Origin: Anabaena catenula FACHB-362
GTDB lineage: Bacteria > Cyanobacteriota > Cyanobacteriia > Cyanobacteriales > Nostocaceae
Direction: 5' to 3'
DNA: 40,626 bases
NCBI RefSeq assembly: GCF_014698735.1
Contig: NZ_JACJTQ010000046.1
Location: forward strand, 1-40,626
The notes beneath the pieces were generated by a model. That model saw nothing but the letters and a program-made list of their open reading frames with translations. It was not told the DNA's origin and did not search any database. A program made the translations under genes and the position numbers. The stretch's first letter is position 1, and every line of letters begins with the position of its first letter. Below are positions 23,701-32,512 of this stretch, piece after piece.

Positions 23701-23922
23701 TTAAAACCTCTCAGGTTGAAAAATCACAACAAACAAATAAACACAAAGACACAGAGTAACAAGTCCCAACAAAGTAATTGTGTAAGCTGAAAAACGCGAT
23801 TCTGATATCGGTGTTGCGGCTTGAACTGCTGGTGCGAGTAATACATTAAAGCAAAGTAGTAAAAACAGACCCAGAGGAAGACGATTCCGTTTATAGTTGA
23901 TGCGTTCTGATAGTTGGTTCAT
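23701..23922 (-). CDS. kdpG: Small Kdp membrane subunit, KdpF-like (KdpG of Anabaena)
   Basis: A 73-residue protein with two hydrophobic segments: a possible signal or first helix (about 15-35, ending QAA) and a second helix near the C-terminus (about 46-68). It ends in VVIFQPERF. The last helix resembles the tiny KdpF subunit that stabilises the pump. Anabaena kdp operons are known to have an extra gene, called kdpG, at this position between kdpB and kdpC. It lies 49 bases after kdpB. The second kdp operon in this window has no counterpart. Confidence 0.8.
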   Translation of the reverse strand: MNQLSERINYKRNRLPLGLFLLLCFNVLLAPAVQAATPISESRFSAYTITLLGLVTLCLCVYLFVVIFQPERF

Positions 23923-23971
23923 AATTTAAGAGGGTGAAGGAGTTTAAACGCAGAGGTACGCGGAGTTTTGA

Positions 23972-26038
23972 TTAGGCTAGTCCTACAGATGCAATGAAAA
24001 TGTCAATGATTTTGATAGCAATAAAAGGAGCAATCACGCCACCTAATCCGTAAATAAAGATGTTTCTTTGCAAAAGTTGGTCAGCGGTGAGAGGACGAAA
24101 TTTCACACCAGTTAATGCTAAAGGAATCAATGCCGGAATAATCAAAGCATTGTAAATCAAAGCTGATAAAACCGCTGATTGGGTACTTACCAAACCCATA
24201 ATATTTAAACCGCTAACACCAATACCAGGGAAAATTGCCGGAATAATTGCAAAGTATTTGGCGACATCATTAGCAATTGAAAAAGTTGTTAAAGCCCCAC
24301 GAGTAATTAGTAATTGTTTACCAATAGTGACGATATCAATTAATTTTGTCGGGTCAGAATCCAAGTCCACCATATTTGCAGCTTCTTTCGCTGCTTGTGT
24401 ACCAGAATTCATTGCCACACCCACGTTTGCTTGAGCTAAAGCCGGAGCATCATTAGTACCATCTCCAGTCATAGCGACTAATTTTCCTTGAGCTTGTTCA
24501 CTCCGAATTACTTCAATTTTATCCTCTGGAGTTGCTTCCGCAATAAAATCATCTACACCAGCTTCTTGGGCAATTACCGAAGCAGTAAGACGGTTATCTC
24601 CTGTCAGCATCACAGTTTTAATTCCCATGCGGCGCATTTGATCAAATCGTTCTTTAATCCCCGGTTTAATAATATCTTTGAGATAAATTACACCGTAAAC
24701 ATCATCATTTTTACAAACCGCTAATGGTGTTCCACCTAATTTAGAAACTCGCTCATAAGCTGCATCAAGTTCTGGTGTTAATTGTCCATTTCGAGAACGC
24801 ACAAATCCTTTAATTGCATCTACAGCACCTTTACGAATTTCTACTCCATTAGGTAAATCAATCCCACTCATTCGCGTTTTTGCCGAAAATTCAATCCCCT
24901 CCGCATTTTTTGAACTAAAATCTAATTTTGCGCCTAATGATTCCGCTAATTTAACAATTGATTTTCCTTCGGGAGTTTCATCAAAAATACTTGATGCTAA
25001 AGAAATTTGAGCAACTTCATCAAGGGAATGACCTTTAACAGGAATAAATTCCTCCGCCATGCGGTTTCCTAAAGTAATTGTTCCCGTTTTATCTAAAACC
25101 AAGGTGTTAATATCTCCACAGGCTTCTACAGCCCTTCCAGATGTAGCTATGACATTAAATTGGGCGACTCTATCCATACCCGCAATGCCAATTGCACTTA
25201 ATAATCCGCCAATTGTAGTAGGAATTAACGCCACTAATAAGGCAATTAATACCGCAATACTTACAGGTGATTTAACATAAACTGACACTGTAGGTAGAGT
25301 GGCAATTACCACTAAAAAAACTTGAGTTAGCACTGCCAAAAGTACAGTTAAAGCAATTTCATTGGGGGTTTTAGTACGAGAAGCCCCTTCAACTAAAGCA
25401 ATCATTCTGTCAATAAAACCTTGACCTGGATCTGATGTCACCCTAATTGTTAATTCATCAGAATTAATGCGAGTTCCTCCAGTTACAGAACTAGCAATAT
25501 CAGTTCCTGGCTGTTTCAATACTGGTGCAGATTCCCCAGTAATAGCAGATTCATCTACAGCAGCCACCCCAACAATTACTTCTCCGTCTGCGGGGATTAC
25601 ATCACCAGCGATAACTTTAATTTGGTCACCACGACGCAAGGTAGTAGAATTAACTTCTTGAATAGAACCGTCAGGAAGAAGTTTCCGGGCTGTGACATCG
25701 GATTTTGTCGCCCGTAAAGAGTCAGCTTGAGCTTTTCCTCTTCCTTCAGCAACAGCTTCCGCAAAATTTGCAAAAACAAGAGTAAAGAACAAAATTATCG
25801 TAATTAAACCATTAAAAAGTCGCGGATTATTACCAGGAGTAACACCAAAAAGATTCGGTTCAATAGTTACTAAAGCCGTAATAATCGTCCCCACCCACAC
25901 TAAAAACATAACTGGATTTTTCAGCATATTGCGTGGGTCTAATTTGACAAATGCTTGTTTAAATGCCCTAGAATAAAGTCCAGTCTTTTTGACTTTGGGG
26001 GTATGTTTACGTTCTTGTCGAGTTTTTGTAGTTTTCAT
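23972..26038 (-). CDS. kdpB: K+-transporting ATPase subunit KdpB (kdp1)
   Basis: A 688-residue P-type ATPase that powers high-affinity K+ uptake through KdpA. The phosphorylated Asp is D316 in DKTGT. TGES (actuator domain, whose Ser is the inhibitory phosphorylation site in E. coli), [12 protein letters not shown] (hinge) and the seven-helix membrane domain are all present. A basic N-terminal leader (about 1-30) precedes the first helix. Length is slightly above the E. coli 682. It is 186 bases after kdpA, and that spacer holds repeat DNA. No missing residue was noticed. Confidence 0.97.
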   Translation of the reverse strand: MKTTKTRQERKHTPKVKKTGLYSRAFKQAFVKLDPRNMLKNPVMFLVWVGTIITALVTIEPNLFGVTPGNNPRLFNGLITIILFFTLVFANFAEAVAEGRGKAQADSLRATKSDVTARKLLPDGSIQEVNSTTLRRGDQIKVIAGDVIPADGEVIVGVAAVDESAITGESAPVLKQPGTDIASSVTGGTRINSDELTIRVTSDPGQGFIDRMIALVEGASRTKTPNEIALTVLLAVLTQVFLVVIATLPTVSVYVKSPVSIAVLIALLVALIPTTIGGLLSAIGIAGMDRVAQFNVIATSGRAVEACGDINTLVLDKTGTITLGNRMAEEFIPVKGHSLDEVAQISLASSIFDETPEGKSIVKLAESLGAKLDFSSKNAEGIEFSAKTRMSGIDLPNGVEIRKGAVDAIKGFVRSRNGQLTPELDAAYERVSKLGGTPLAVCKNDDVYGVIYLKDIIKPGIKERFDQMRRMGIKTVMLTGDNRLTASVIAQEAGVDDFIAEATPEDKIEVIRSEQAQGKLVAMTGDGTNDAPALAQANVGVAMNSGTQAAKEAANMVDLDSDPTKLIDIVTIGKQLLITRGALTTFSIANDVAKYFAIIPAIFPGIGVSGLNIMGLVSTQSAVLSALIYNALIIPALIPLALTGVKFRPLTADQLLQRNIFIYGLGGVIAPFIAIKIIDIFIASVGLA

Positions 26039-26224
26039 GAAAATTTAGTTATTTTTCTCTTGGATATGAATTATATTTCGCGCAAAGGTACAATCTCCGT
26101 TAGGAGATCCCGCAGGGTAGGAGCAAAGACGCAAAGTTTGAGATTTTCTAATTTCATACTTCAATTCAGCAACTCCTCTTTCTTTGCGCCTCTGCGTCTC
26201 TGCGTGAGAAAAGAAAGATATAGT

Positions 26225-27904
26225 TTATTTAGCAAGTAAAAACCATTCAGCAATAGGACCTAAAACTAATACGGGGAAGAAGGTTAACGCCCCAAGAATT
26301 AAAATTACGCCACCTGTAACTCCGGTAAATAAACGAGTATCAGTTCTGAGAGTACCGGCAGTCATGGGAACTGGTTGTTTTCTAGAAATACCATCTGCTA
26401 GTAACAATAAAGCGATGATAGGAATGTAACGACCGGCTAAAATGCTGACACTGGTGCTAAGGTTCCACCACAGGGTATTATCTCCCAAACCTTCAAAACC
26501 AGAACCGTTATTTGCAGCAGCGGAAGCATATTCATAAACTACTTGAGAAACGCCGTGAAAACCTGGGTTACTAATACCTGAAAGAGTATCGGGAAAGGCA
26601 AAAACTATCGCCCAAGGAATTAAAACTGCGAAAGGATGAACTAATAAAACTACGCTGGAAAGAACTATTTCTTGTTTCTCAATTTTGCGTCCTAAAAATT
26701 CTGGTGTTCTTCCTACCATTAAACCAGTCAGGAATACTGCCAAAATCAAGTAGATAAATAAATATGCTGTGCCAGTTCCTTGTCCTCCCCAAATAATTTG
26801 TAAAAACATATTTGAGAGGGTAGAAAATCCTCCGGGAGGCATTAATGAATCGTGCATTCCATTAACAGCACCACACATTGTTGCTGTTGTCATTACTGCC
26901 CAAAGTGCTGTTTGCGCCCAACCAAATCTGACTTCTTTTCCTTCTAAGTTGGGTTGCTGTGATCCTAACAAGGAATTAACAAGTGGATTTCCTTGATATT
27001 CACCAATTACTGTAATTACTACCAAGAAAACAAAGATGATAAATACCATCCAAAATACTAGCCAAGCTTGTTTGAGATTATTAGCAAATACTCCATAGGT
27101 GTAAATAAAAGCTGAAGGGATAGAAATCATTGCCCAAGTTTCTACTAAATTAGAAAAACCGTTGGGATTTTCAAAGGGGTGAGCTGAGTTAATACCAAAA
27201 AAACCGCCGCCATTTTCACCAATTTGTTTGATTATCTCATAATGGGCAACTGGACCACGTGCGATCGCTTGAGTTGCTCCTTCTAATGTTGTCGCTGTGG
27301 CTACTCCTGCAAGGGTTTCGGGTACACCAGCCATGATTAATAATAAACCCCCAACAACGGACATAGGTAGTAAAATCCGGGTAATTGATTTAGTTAAATC
27401 ACCGTAAAAATTACCTAATCCTCTGCCAGTTAAGCCGCGAATAAAGGCAATCCCCACCGCTAAACCTGTGGCGGCTGAAGTAAACATTAAAAAGCCTAAA
27501 GCAAAGGTTTGACTGGCATAACTAAAGGTTGTTTCTCCAGAGTAATGCTGTTGATCTGTGTTGGTTAAAAAAGAGAGAGTGGTGTGTAATGCCAAATCCC
27601 AACTTGGCGCTTTTAACCCTGTAGGATTTAGCGGTAAAAATCCTTGAGTCATCAATATCAAAAATACTAAAATCGCCATAGCAAGATTACTATAAATCAC
27701 CGCTTTTGCATATTGCCAACCTGTCATTTCATCTTCTGGGCGAACTCCACTTAATAAGAAAATTATTCTTTCAAAGGGATTTAACACAGAGTCGAGCAGT
27801 GTTCTTTCTCTTAGAAAAACACGAGCAATATATTTCCCTAATAAGGGAGTAGTGGCAATGACGATAATTAATGTCAATGCAATTTGCATCCAACCTTGTA
27901 ACAT
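26225..27904 (-). CDS. kdpA: K+-transporting ATPase subunit KdpA (kdp1)
   Basis: A 559-residue channel-like subunit that binds and conducts K+. It has ten or more membrane helices. The four pore-loop signatures are present: [40 protein letters not shown] and [11 protein letters not shown]. This is the first gene of the leftward kdp1 operon. It is divergent to the histidine kinase gene (311-base gap). An AGGAG ribosome-binding site lies about 12 bases before the start. Confidence 0.97.
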   Translation of the reverse strand: MLQGWMQIALTLIIVIATTPLLGKYIARVFLRERTLLDSVLNPFERIIFLLSGVRPEDEMTGWQYAKAVIYSNLAMAILVFLILMTQGFLPLNPTGLKAPSWDLALHTTLSFLTNTDQQHYSGETTFSYASQTFALGFLMFTSAATGLAVGIAFIRGLTGRGLGNFYGDLTKSITRILLPMSVVGGLLLIMAGVPETLAGVATATTLEGATQAIARGPVAHYEIIKQIGENGGGFFGINSAHPFENPNGFSNLVETWAMISIPSAFIYTYGVFANNLKQAWLVFWMVFIIFVFLVVITVIGEYQGNPLVNSLLGSQQPNLEGKEVRFGWAQTALWAVMTTATMCGAVNGMHDSLMPPGGFSTLSNMFLQIIWGGQGTGTAYLFIYLILAVFLTGLMVGRTPEFLGRKIEKQEIVLSSVVLLVHPFAVLIPWAIVFAFPDTLSGISNPGFHGVSQVVYEYASAAANNGSGFEGLGDNTLWWNLSTSVSILAGRYIPIIALLLLADGISRKQPVPMTAGTLRTDTRLFTGVTGGVILILGALTFFPVLVLGPIAEWFLLAK

Positions 27905-28215
27905 GAATTATAAAAACTCCTAGCAGTATCAGTAAAATTCAGTAAAACCAATTTTTGAATTATTCAGCCATATCGTAGTCTGGATGAATTTATATCATTG
28001 ATGATTTTCGGAATAAAAACAAGGAATATAAGGATATAAAAACTGTTTATTTTTTCTATTTATCTATCTACCTAAAGATATATATCAGTGTTTAGTAAAG
28101 TTTAGGGTAAAACCTAAACGCTAGTAAACAAGATCCCTAACTTCTTTAAGAAGTCGGGGATCTAAACTTTGATAATTGCTATAGTTATATAAGTTGAGAA
28201 AAGGTAACTTAGTAA
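27905..28215. promoter_or_regulatory. Divergent regulatory region between kdp1 and the histidine kinase gene
   Basis: 311 bases that must hold the promoters of kdp1 (left) and of the kinase gene (right). A perfect dyad, GTTTAGG (28100-28106) and CCTAAAC (28113-28119) with a 6-base gap, is a candidate operator. To its right lies a 33-base palindromic repeat (28131-28163). Confidence 0.55.
28131..28163. repeat. Interspersed palindrome in the divergent kdp promoter region
   Basis: AGATCCC (28131-28137) and GGGATCT (28157-28163) enclose CTTCTT-T-AAGAAG (28141-28153). It looks like a common interspersed hairpin of Nostoc-type genomes. Confidence 0.75.
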
Positions 28216-29346
28216 ATGGTATATTTTAAAAATAAATTAATAAACAATAACTTACGCGTTGGTAAAATATTACTGATTGTCACTATATTTATCTTTCTAG
28301 GAGTTTTAGAATATTCCACCCCAAATGACTATGTTTTTGGATATCTCTACAGTGGAGCAATTTTATTAGTTAATTCTTGGTTTGGGGGAATGGCAACAAA
28401 AAGCGCCACATTTGTAGCTGTTTTTCTAACCATGTTAAATGTGTGGATACCCGTAAGGGAAGTCATTCAGGCTTCTACTATTGCTAGTCGAGTCATTGCA
28501 GCAATAGCATTAATAGTCACAGGATTTTTAAGTCAACGATTGCGAAAATCTCAAAAAGCCATTGCCCTCACTCAAACTCAACTAGAAGCCCAAGCCCAAT
28601 TAGTAAGACTGCGAGAAGATTTTGCTTCCACACTTACCCACGATTTAAAAACACCACTTTTAGGAGCCATTGAAACTATTAAAGCTTTTCAACAAGAAAA
28701 ATTTGGCGCTGTTTTACCAATGCAGCAGAAAGTTTTGGCAACAATGGCACGTAGCCATGAAACTTCCCTAGATTTATTAGAAACTTTGTTAGATGTCTAT
28801 CGCAATGATACTGAAGGCTTAAAACTAGATTTAGCTCCTGTGGATTTAAGCATATTAGCAGAAACGGCAGCGGCGACTTTGATTGAATTAGCGGCAAATC
28901 GTCGCATTCATCTATCTTTAAACTATGGTAACTCCGATTGGAAGCGATCGCTCTGGGTTAACGGTGATGCTTTGCAACTGCAACGAGTTTTTAGCAATCT
29001 CCTCATCAATGCTATCAACCATTCTCGGCGCGGTGATCATGTCGAAGTCGTCTTAGAACCCCAAACCTCCTATCAAGTTGTGAAAATTTTAGATACAGGT
29101 GCAGGTATTCAACCCGAACAGTTTCCCCACTTATTTGAACGATTTTACCAAGGAAATAGCGATTCCTACGGAGCGCTTTGCTATCGCGGCGGGCTTTCCC
29201 AACGCCAAGCTAAAGGTTCTGGATTAGGACTTTACTTATCTCGGCAAATTATTGAAGCCCATAACGGTATAATATGGGCAGAAAACAGAGTTCCCAATGG
29301 TGCCATTTTTGGTTTCAAGCTCCCTGTTTTGCCATTTCAGTCTTAA
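28216..29346 (+). CDS. Membrane histidine kinase next to kdp operons
   Basis: A 376-residue sensor kinase. Residues about 15-110 hold three to four closely spaced hydrophobic helices with almost no periplasmic loop, then a coiled stretch (about 112-135). The dimerisation box is LTHDLKTPL with phosphorylated H142. The ATP-binding domain has N (FSNLLINAINHS), G1 (DTGAGI), F (LFERFYQG) and G2 (GSGLGLYLS) boxes. The compact bundle followed directly by a kinase recalls the C-terminal half of KdpD, which is missing from the truncated kdpD nearby. Residues 317-329 are an in-frame insertion between the F and G2 boxes. The response-regulator gene follows 9 bases later. It is likely a K+- or osmotic-type sensor by context only. 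Confidence 0.9.
   Translation: MVYFKNKLINNNLRVGKILLIVTIFIFLGVLEYSTPNDYVFGYLYSGAILLVNSWFGGMATKSATFVAVFLTMLNVWIPVREVIQASTIASRVIAAIALIVTGFLSQRLRKSQKAIALTQTQLEAQAQLVRLREDFASTLTHDLKTPLLGAIETIKAFQQEKFGAVLPMQQKVLATMARSHETSLDLLETLLDVYRNDTEGLKLDLAPVDLSILAETAAATLIELAANRRIHLSLNYGNSDWKRSLWVNGDALQLQRVFSNLLINAINHSRRGDHVEVVLEPQTSYQVVKILDTGAGIQPEQFPHLFERFYQGNSDSYGALCYRGGLSQRQAKGSGLGLYLSRQIIEAHNGIIWAENRVPNGAIFGFKLPVLPFQS
29164..29202. repeat. Interspersed-repeat insertion inside the kinase gene
   Basis: 39 bases, rich in TACGGAGCGC and GCGGCGGGCTTTCCC, encode SYGALCYRGGLSQ between FYQGNSD and RQAKGSG. Without these 13 codons the F-to-G2 spacing is that of ordinary kinases. The composition (GC-rich palindromic pieces) resembles Nostoc interspersed repeats. 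Confidence 0.65.
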
Positions 29347-29355
29347 ATACATGAG

Positions 29356-30027
29356 ATGTCTTCTACCCCTATAAAAATCCTCCTAGTTGAGGATGATGAA
29401 CTTTTCCGCTTAGGCTTGCGTGTGCGATTGCAGCAGGAAACTGGTTTGGAGATTATCGCCGAGGCAGAAGATGGTGAAATAGCCATTGAGTTAGTCAACC
29501 AGCATTCTCTCGATGTCGTTCTTTTAGATGTAGGATTACCAGGAATTGGGGGTATTGAAGCCTGTCACCAAATTAAACAAAAATATCCCAATTTGCCAGT
29601 TTTAGTCCTCACTTCCCATGCTGAAAAATTCCTAATTGCGCGGTTAATTGCTGCTGGCGCTCAAGGCTATTGTCTCAAAGGAATTGCCGCTGAAAAATTG
29701 GTTTTAGCTCTCCGTTCTGTAGCTGCTGGAGCATCTTGGTGGGATGAAACTGCAACTAAAGAAATTCGTTCTTCTTTTGCATTTGATTCATCTCATATCC
29801 GTTCAGAAAATATTTTAAAAGCCTCTAATCCTCTTACCCACAGAGAAGAAGAAATTCTCACACTTCTAGCCGCCGGCAAAACCAATCATCAAATAGCTGA
29901 AACTCTTTACATTACAGATGGAACTGTCAGAGTTCATGTTCATGCAATCCTGCATAAATTAGGAGTCGGTGATCGTCAAAGTGCTGTTGTTGTTGCTTTA
30001 CAAAAACAGTTAATTAATCCCTTATAA
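29356..30027 (+). CDS. NarL/FixJ-type response regulator
   Basis: A 223-residue two-domain regulator. The receiver domain (about 6-125) has the acidic pair E-D-D near 12-14, phosphorylated D58 in LLDVGLPG, T/S in VLTSH and K in YCLKGI. A LuxR-type helix-turn-helix (about 160-215) contains LTHREEEILTLLAAGKTNHQ, then GTVRVHVHAILHKL. It is co-transcribed with the kinase gene (9-base gap) and is almost certainly its partner. Classical KdpE is an OmpR-type winged-helix protein, so this is a different kind of regulator. Its targets may be the two kdp operons on either side. Confidence 0.92.
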   Translation: MSSTPIKILLVEDDELFRLGLRVRLQQETGLEIIAEAEDGEIAIELVNQHSLDVVLLDVGLPGIGGIEACHQIKQKYPNLPVLVLTSHAEKFLIARLIAAGAQGYCLKGIAAEKLVLALRSVAAGASWWDETATKEIRSSFAFDSSHIRSENILKASNPLTHREEEILTLLAAGKTNHQIAETLYITDGTVRVHVHAILHKLGVGDRQSAVVVALQKQLINPL

Positions 30028-30047
30028 CTGAAATAGTCTTTAATTAA

Positions 30048-30106
30048 GAATTACGAATTACGAATTACGTATCCCTAGCGGGACCGAAGGAAATATTACG
30101 AATTAC
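30048..30106. repeat. Heptamer repeat (GAATTAC) interrupted by a 26-base element
   Basis: Three perfect GAATTAC copies (30048-30068), then an unrelated 26-base segment (30069-30094, with CCCTAGCGGGACC), then one ATTAC and another GAATTAC (30095-30106). This looks like a small repeat inserted into a tandem array. Confidence 0.8.
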
Positions 30107-30457
30107 GACCTGTGGTACTAGACTTTACAGCTTTAATCTGGCAATATGTCCTGGCATAACTAATTATATTCACCAAAACTCGAAAATATAGAATATAATC
30201 ATCAGCTAATCTCGGTTATGTTTGGCATGAGATATTTTAAAGGGTGTAATCTTATACTAGAAACCAGTAATAGTGTAAAAAAGTTATCATTGGTTTCTAT
30301 ATCTTGAGAGGCAGGAGAGATAATGTGTTGTATAAATATAGGAATCCTATAGATAATGCTAACTAGCGAAAAAATGAATAAGAGTAAGATAGAAATATTT
30401 TTAACATCAACTTCAACCAACATCTAGAAAATAGTAAATTCAGATTTACTCTCTTGA

Positions 30458-30476
30458 GGTGATTAGAGCAATCACC
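30458..30476. promoter_or_regulatory. Candidate operator dyad upstream of kdp2
   Basis: GGTGATT (30458-30464) and AATCACC (30470-30476) are perfect inverted copies 5 bases apart, 95-113 bases before the kdpA2 start. Size and spacing suit a dimeric activator or repressor such as the NarL-type protein encoded upstream; binding is unproven. Confidence 0.5.
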
Positions 30477-30570
30477 CAATTCTTAACCATCAAATTTACG
30501 AGTAATTCATTCATCTGTTATCTCTAAGTATTGACAGGCTAAAACTTCAGTTTAATTGAGTACAAACTAA

Positions 30571-32256
30571 ATGGGACAAGGTTTTTTACAAATTGCGTTA
30601 ACGCTGTGTATCGTCATATTCATTACTCCCAAATTGGGAAAATACATAGCCAGTGTATTTTTAGGAGAAAGCACAATGCTTGACCCTATCATGAACCCAA
30701 TAGAGAAAATTCTCTATATACTAGCGGGTGTCCGCAGAAAAGATGAGATGACAGGTTGGCAGTATATTCGGGCAGTAATATGCACCAATCTAGTCATGGG
30801 AATTTCTGTATATTTACTAATATCTTTTCAGAGACTTTTACCCTGGAATCCTAACGGCTTTGGGGCGATGAAATGGGATACATTACTGCACACTACAATT
30901 TCTTTTCTGACTAATACTGACCAGCAACACTACGTGGGAGAAACAAGCTTAAGCTATTTTAGCCAAACTGCTGCTTTAGGCTTTTTAATGTTCACCTCAG
31001 CAGCCACAGGTTTAGCGGTAGGAATTGCTTTTATTCGCGGGTTGACAGGGAGAAAGTTAGGGAACTTTTATGTGGATCTCACTCGTGCAATTACGCGCAT
31101 TTTACTACCTCTTTCCATTATCGGTGCGATCGCACTCATTATCTTAGGTGTACCGCAAACATTAAAAGAAACTCTAGTTCTCCAAACCTTAGAGGGAGGA
31201 ACTCAGTATATACCTAGAGGTCCAGTTGCTTCCTTTGAAATCATCAAAATGTTAGGTGACAACGGCGGCGGTTTTTTTGGCGCTAACTCCGCCCACCCCT
31301 TTGAAAATCCTAATGGCGCTTCTAACTTAATAGAAATTATCGCCATGATTTCTATCCCCACATCCTTAATTTACACCTACGGCGTATTTGCCAATAACCT
31401 CAAACAAGCTTGGTTATTATTTTGGATGGTGTTTATTATCTTTGTAATTCTAATTTGGGTGACTACCGTTGGCGAACTGCAAGGAAATCCCATCATTAAC
31501 AAAAACCTGGGAGTAGAACTACCGAACTTAGAAGGTAAAGAACTGAGATTTGGCTGGGCGCAAACAGCATTATGGGCAGTTACAACTACTGCTACCATGT
31601 GCGGTGCTGTCAACGGGATGCATGATTCCCTCATGCCTCAAGGCATATTTTCCACCTTATTCAACTTATTTCTCCAAATCATTTGGGGAGGACAGGGAAT
31701 AGGCACAGCATACTTATTTATTTACCTAATTCTTACCATGTTCATCACTGGGTTAATGGTAGGACGCACCCCAGAATTTTTCGGGCGCAAAATAGAAAAA
31801 CGGGAAATCTTTCTGGCCAGCGTCGTTTTACTGATTCATCCGATGATAGTGTTGATTCCCAGTGCGATCGCTCTAGCCTATCCTATCTCCCTAGCAGGAA
31901 TCAGCAACCCAGGCTTTCATGGTATTTCTCAAGTAGTTTATGAATACGCCTCAGCCGCAGCAAATAATGGTTCTGGCTTGGAGGGTTTGAAGGACAACAG
32001 TCTTTGGTGGAACTTGAGTACCAGTTTCAGCATTTTAGCAGGGCGCTACATTCCCATTATTGCCATCCTCCTCTTTGCTGATAGTATGTCCCGCAAACCG
32101 AAACAACCAGAAACCCGTGCTACCCTCAGAACCGATTCTCTCCTATTTACAACTGTCACCGCCGGCGTAACCATCATTTTAGGAGTACTGACTTTCTTCC
32201 CAGTTTTAGCTTTAGGCCCCATAGCCGAAGGTTTTAAATTAGCCTCTGGAAGTTAG
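30571..32256 (+). CDS. kdpA: K+-transporting ATPase subunit KdpA (kdp2)
   Basis: A 561-residue second KdpA, readily aligned along its whole length with the first. All pore signatures are kept: [40 protein letters not shown] and [11 protein letters not shown]. Differences concentrate in the first third and in loops (for example [11 protein letters not shown] against [11 protein letters not shown]). It appears fully functional. It is the first gene of the rightward kdp2 operon and is separated from kdpB2 by a repeat-filled spacer. Confidence 0.97.
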   Translation: MGQGFLQIALTLCIVIFITPKLGKYIASVFLGESTMLDPIMNPIEKILYILAGVRRKDEMTGWQYIRAVICTNLVMGISVYLLISFQRLLPWNPNGFGAMKWDTLLHTTISFLTNTDQQHYVGETSLSYFSQTAALGFLMFTSAATGLAVGIAFIRGLTGRKLGNFYVDLTRAITRILLPLSIIGAIALIILGVPQTLKETLVLQTLEGGTQYIPRGPVASFEIIKMLGDNGGGFFGANSAHPFENPNGASNLIEIIAMISIPTSLIYTYGVFANNLKQAWLLFWMVFIIFVILIWVTTVGELQGNPIINKNLGVELPNLEGKELRFGWAQTALWAVTTTATMCGAVNGMHDSLMPQGIFSTLFNLFLQIIWGGQGIGTAYLFIYLILTMFITGLMVGRTPEFFGRKIEKREIFLASVVLLIHPMIVLIPSAIALAYPISLAGISNPGFHGISQVVYEYASAAANNGSGLEGLKDNSLWWNLSTSFSILAGRYIPIIAILLFADSMSRKPKQPETRATLRTDSLLFTTVTAGVTIILGVLTFFPVLALGPIAEGFKLASGS

Positions 32257-32512
32257 GGGACACGGAGATGGGGAGACGCGGGGACGCGGAGACGCGGAGA
32301 TGGGGAGACGCGGAGACACGGTGACACGGTGACACGGAAAACCTTAATCACCAATCACCAATTACCAATCATCAATCACCAATTACCAATCACCAATCAC
32401 CAATCACCAATCACCAATCACCAATCACCAATCACCAATTACCAATCACCAATTACCAATTACCAATCACCAATCACCAATCACCAATCACCAATCACCA
32501 ATTACCTAATAT
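32257..32512. repeat. Two tandem-repeat blocks between kdpA2 and kdpB2
   Basis: First block (about 32260-32338): units of the GGAGACGCGG and GGTGACAC kind. Second block (about 32340-32508): about 24 heptamers of the ATCACCA / ATTACCA kind, nearly perfect. The whole spacer of 256 bases is repeat DNA inside what should be one transcript. A 71-codon frame across it encodes only NHQSPIT-type repeats and is not a gene. Confidence 0.95.

Larger units (their letters stand above)
30028..30570. other. Intergenic region between the regulator gene and kdp2
   Basis: 543 bases. The left part holds a GAATTAC heptamer repeat broken by another element (30048-30106). The right part holds a 19-base perfect dyad (30458-30476) and a TTGACA (30531-30536) 35-40 bases before kdpA2. 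A 73-codon frame on the minus strand (30202-30423) is hydrophobic at its start, but I see no ribosome-binding site or family and do not call it. Confidence 0.5.

Noticed and set aside
30202-30423. 73-codon minus-strand frame with a hydrophobic start, between the regulator gene and kdpA2
   Set aside because: There is no convincing ribosome-binding site or recognisable family. Composition is that of AT-rich non-coding DNA. It stays possible but unsupported.
32340-32508. Regularly repeated short units that might be taken for a CRISPR array
   Set aside because: The unit is a 7-base tandem repeat without spacers, and no cas genes are present.
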